A model generated the notes under the pieces. It had not been told where the DNA came from and ran no database searches. It saw nothing but the letters and a program-made list of their open reading frames with translations. Positions 5,240 to 7,239 of a DNA stretch of 7,239 nt are shown here, piece after piece. Both the position numbers and the translations under genes were made by a program. The number at the start of each line of letters is the position of its first letter. Position 1 is the first letter of the stretch. Origin of the DNA: JABWCE01 sp046154525 (GTDB lineage Bacteria > Bacteroidota > Bacteroidia > NS11-12g > UBA9320); assembly GCA_046154525.1 (NCBI GenBank), contig JBJXDS010000277.1, positions 1-7,239 of the forward strand, written 5' to 3'.

Positions 5240-7239
5240 AACTTTTTATAATGATGGGCAAAATGCTTTAAGTGTAGCATACCCCAAAGTGATTTCAAAA
5301 AATAGCAAGTCACATTTGGCTGCCCATAATGATCCACCCGAAATATTATTTATTACATCTTATCCGCCCCGCGAATGTGGTATTGCAAATTATTCGCAGG
5401 ATTTGGTAAAGGCGTTGAAAAATAAATTTAAAGATTCTTTTGCCATTAATGTTTGCGCCTTAGAATCGGGCAATGTCAATCATCTCTATCCACCTGAGGT
5501 AAAGTATATTTTGGATACCAATTTTTTTCCTGCCTACCATACTTTAGCAAAGGCTATCAATTCGAATAAGCTGGTTAAAATAGTTTTGGTTCAACACGAA
5601 TTTGGGTTTTACGAAAAAAATGAAAACGATTTTCTTAATTTTTTAAAAAATGTTACCAAGCCCAAAATGGTTGTTTTTCATACGGTATTGCCCCGGCCCG
5701 ATGAAGCCCTCACCCTAAAAGTGAAAAACATAGTGGCCGCTTGTGAATCAATTGTGGTAATGACAAACAGTTCGAAACAAATACTGATAAGCGACTATGA
5801 TGTGGCGGATAATAAAATTACAGTAATAGCTCACGGAACCCATTTGGTTCCTCATTTGGATAAAGATTTTTTGAAAGAAAAATATGGAATGAGTGGGAGG
5901 AAAGTCTTAAGCACGTTTGGTTTGTTAAGTTCGGGCAAAGGAATTGAAACTACTTTGGGTGCTTTGTCTGCCATTGTTAAAAAAAATCCGAATACCTTGT
6001 TTCTTATCATTGGCAAAACCCATCCTGGTGTAGTAAGTTCGGAAGGAGAAATATACCGCAGTTATCTCGAATCAAAAGTAGAAGAGATGGATTTATATAA
6101 TCATGTAAAATTCATCAACCGATATATACAATTGCCCGATTTGTTGGAGTATTTGCAACTTACCGATATTTATTTATTCACGTCCCGCGACCCTAATCAA
6201 GCCGTTAGTGGCACATTTTCATATGCTGTAAGTTGCGGCTGCCCCATTATTTCCACCCCTATTCCTCATGCCCGCGAAGTTTTAAAAAATGATGCAGGTA
6301 CTATTATTGATTTCGACAACTCGCATCAATTAACCGAAGCGGTTAATACATTATTGAATGATGATGAATTACGAAAAAATACCAGTTCGAATGGATTACA
6401 CCTCATAGCTCCCTCGGCCTGGGAAAATGCTGCCATAGCCCACGCTATGTTATTCGAAAAAATGGCTGATGGGCAAATATCATTAAACTATACCTTGCCC
6501 CCAATTAATCTTGATCATCTAATAAAAATGACGACGAATGTTGGGATGATTCAGTTTTCTAAAATAAACAAACCTGATATTGAATCGGGATATACGTTAG
6601 ACGATAATGCCCGGGCAATGATAGCATTATGTATGCATTATGAGTTGACAGGAGAAGAAGATAATATAAATTATTTAAACACCTATCTTAATTTTATAAA
6701 ATACTGCCAGCAAGATGATGGTTCTTTTTTAAACTATGTAGATGCGGGTGAAAACTTTACCTTACAAAATAATGAAAACCTGAGCGATGCCAATGGACGG
6801 GCCATCTGGGCTTTAGGATTTTTGATTTCAAAACGCAACATTTTACCTGCTGAAATGGTGGCATCGGCTGAAGATGCAATGGTGCAATTATTGCCACATA
6901 TTTCTTCAATGCATTCTACCCGGGCCATGGCTTTCGCCATTAAAGGCTTGTATTATTTTAATACCGAAACCAAAGCAACATCCATTTCAAACCTTATAAA
7001 TACATTGGCCAACCGATTGGTTCAAATGTACCGCCACGAATCGGAAACAGGTTGGGAATGGTATGAAAGCTACCTCACGTATGCCAACAGCCTATTGCCC
7101 GAAGCCATGTTATACGCATGGCTGGAAACCGGGGATATTAACTTTAAAGAAACGGCCAAAGCATCTTTTGATTTTCTTTTAACCCTTACATTTAAAGGGA
7201 AAGGAATAAAAGTAATTTCAAACAAAAGCTGGTTGCACA
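5229..7239 (+). CDS. GT4-like glycosyltransferase fused to alpha-helical toroid-like domain, partial
   Basis: This cytoplasmic-type protein is open for 670 codons to the window edge; relatives as I recall them are about 750-800 residues. After a 37-residue extension, a GT-B fold begins with ILFITSYPPRECGIANYS (39-56), the N-terminal Rossmann domain with its loop. The C-terminal Rossmann domain starts near 225 (TFGLLSSGKGIETTLGAL, 229-246) and carries VSGTFSYAVSCGCPIIST at 326-343. Where GT4 enzymes have EX7E, this protein has Gln324 and Tyr332. From about 425 a second, helical region resembles (alpha/alpha) toroid or six-hairpin domains, with GYTLDDNARAMIAL (454-467), LSDANGRAIWALG (518-530) and WEWYESYLTYANSLLPEA (609-626). 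The start ATG lies inside the end of the GH130 gene, suggesting translational coupling. Donor and acceptor are unknown; the GH130 neighbour hints at a mannose-containing glycan. The fold and pairing are well supported, the exact reaction is not. Confidence -1.
   Translation, partial: MKIETFYNDGQNALSVAYPKVISKNSKSHLAAHNDPPEILFITSYPPRECGIANYSQDLVKALKNKFKDSFAINVCALESGNVNHLYPPEVKYILDTNFFPAYHTLAKAINSNKLVKIVLVQHEFGFYEKNENDFLNFLKNVTKPKMVVFHTVLPRPDEALTLKVKNIVAACESIVVMTNSSKQILISDYDVADNKITVIAHGTHLVPHLDKDFLKEKYGMSGRKVLSTFGLLSSGKGIETTLGALSAIVKKNPNTLFLIIGKTHPGVVSSEGEIYRSYLESKVEEMDLYNHVKFINRYIQLPDLLEYLQLTDIYLFTSRDPNQAVSGTFSYAVSCGCPIISTPIPHAREVLKNDAGTIIDFDNSHQLTEAVNTLLNDDELRKNTSSNGLHLIAPSAWENAAIAHAMLFEKMADGQISLNYTLPPINLDHLIKMTTNVGMIQFSKINKPDIESGYTLDDNARAMIALCMHYELTGEEDNINYLNTYLNFIKYCQQDDGSFLNYVDAGENFTLQNNENLSDANGRAIWALGFLISKRNILPAEMVASAEDAMVQLLPHISSMHSTRAMAFAIKGLYYFNTETKATSISNLINTLANRLVQMYRHESETGWEWYESYLTYANSLLPEAMLYAWLETGDINFKETAKASFDFLLTLTFKGKGIKVISNKSWLH

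Noticed and set aside
5143..5337. Minus-strand open frame of 64 codons across the GH130/glycosyltransferase junction
   Set aside because: It is antisense to both conserved genes and has no recognisable motif.
6734..6940. Minus-strand open frame of 68 codons
   Set aside because: It is opposite the conserved helical domain of the glycosyltransferase fusion.

Overview
The window looks like a chromosomal segment of a Bacteroidota (Bacteroidetes) bacterium. The DNA is AT-rich, and the gene starts lack Shine-Dalgarno sequences and lie in A/T-rich leaders. Two starts are preceded by exact matches to the Bacteroidetes -7 promoter element TAnnTTTG. The predicted lipoprotein carries an acidic, Lys-led tail after its lipidated Cys, as in surface-exported Bacteroidetes lipoproteins. 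No phage, transposase, CRISPR, rRNA or tRNA was seen.

Layout: (1) Positions 1-1401, minus strand: a PurF-like amidophosphoribosyltransferase, cut at its C-terminal end by the window edge. (2) 1402-1630: a divergent intergenic region with a candidate promoter for the purF-like gene and a long imperfect palindrome. (3) 1631-2962, plus strand: tilS, tRNA(Ile)-lysidine synthase, intact but with a short AT-rich tandem repeat inside the reading frame. (4) 3094-3915, plus: a surface-type lipoprotein of unknown function, closed by a clear intrinsic terminator at 3936-3972. (5) 3973-4192: a spacer with no convincing gene; it holds a weak hairpin and a doubtful 39-codon minus-strand ORF. (6) 4193-5239, plus: a family GH130 beta-mannoside phosphorylase/hydrolase gene broken by one in-frame TAG; the reading frame otherwise continues with conserved sequence to a TGA. 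(7) 5229-7239, plus: a large two-domain protein, a GT4-like glycosyltransferase followed by an alpha-helical toroid-like domain, overlapping the GH130 gene by 11 bases and running off the window.

The first three genes do unrelated jobs: purine synthesis, tRNA maturation and an envelope lipoprotein. The last two form a carbohydrate cassette in which a GH130 enzyme and a glycosyltransferase are probably co-transcribed and translationally coupled. In this strain or assembly the GH130 half is interrupted by a single nonsense codon, which is the most notable observation. I found no clear evidence of an entirely new system. The least characterised parts are the glycosyltransferase-toroid fusion with a non-canonical EX7E region and the C-terminal domain of the lipoprotein.
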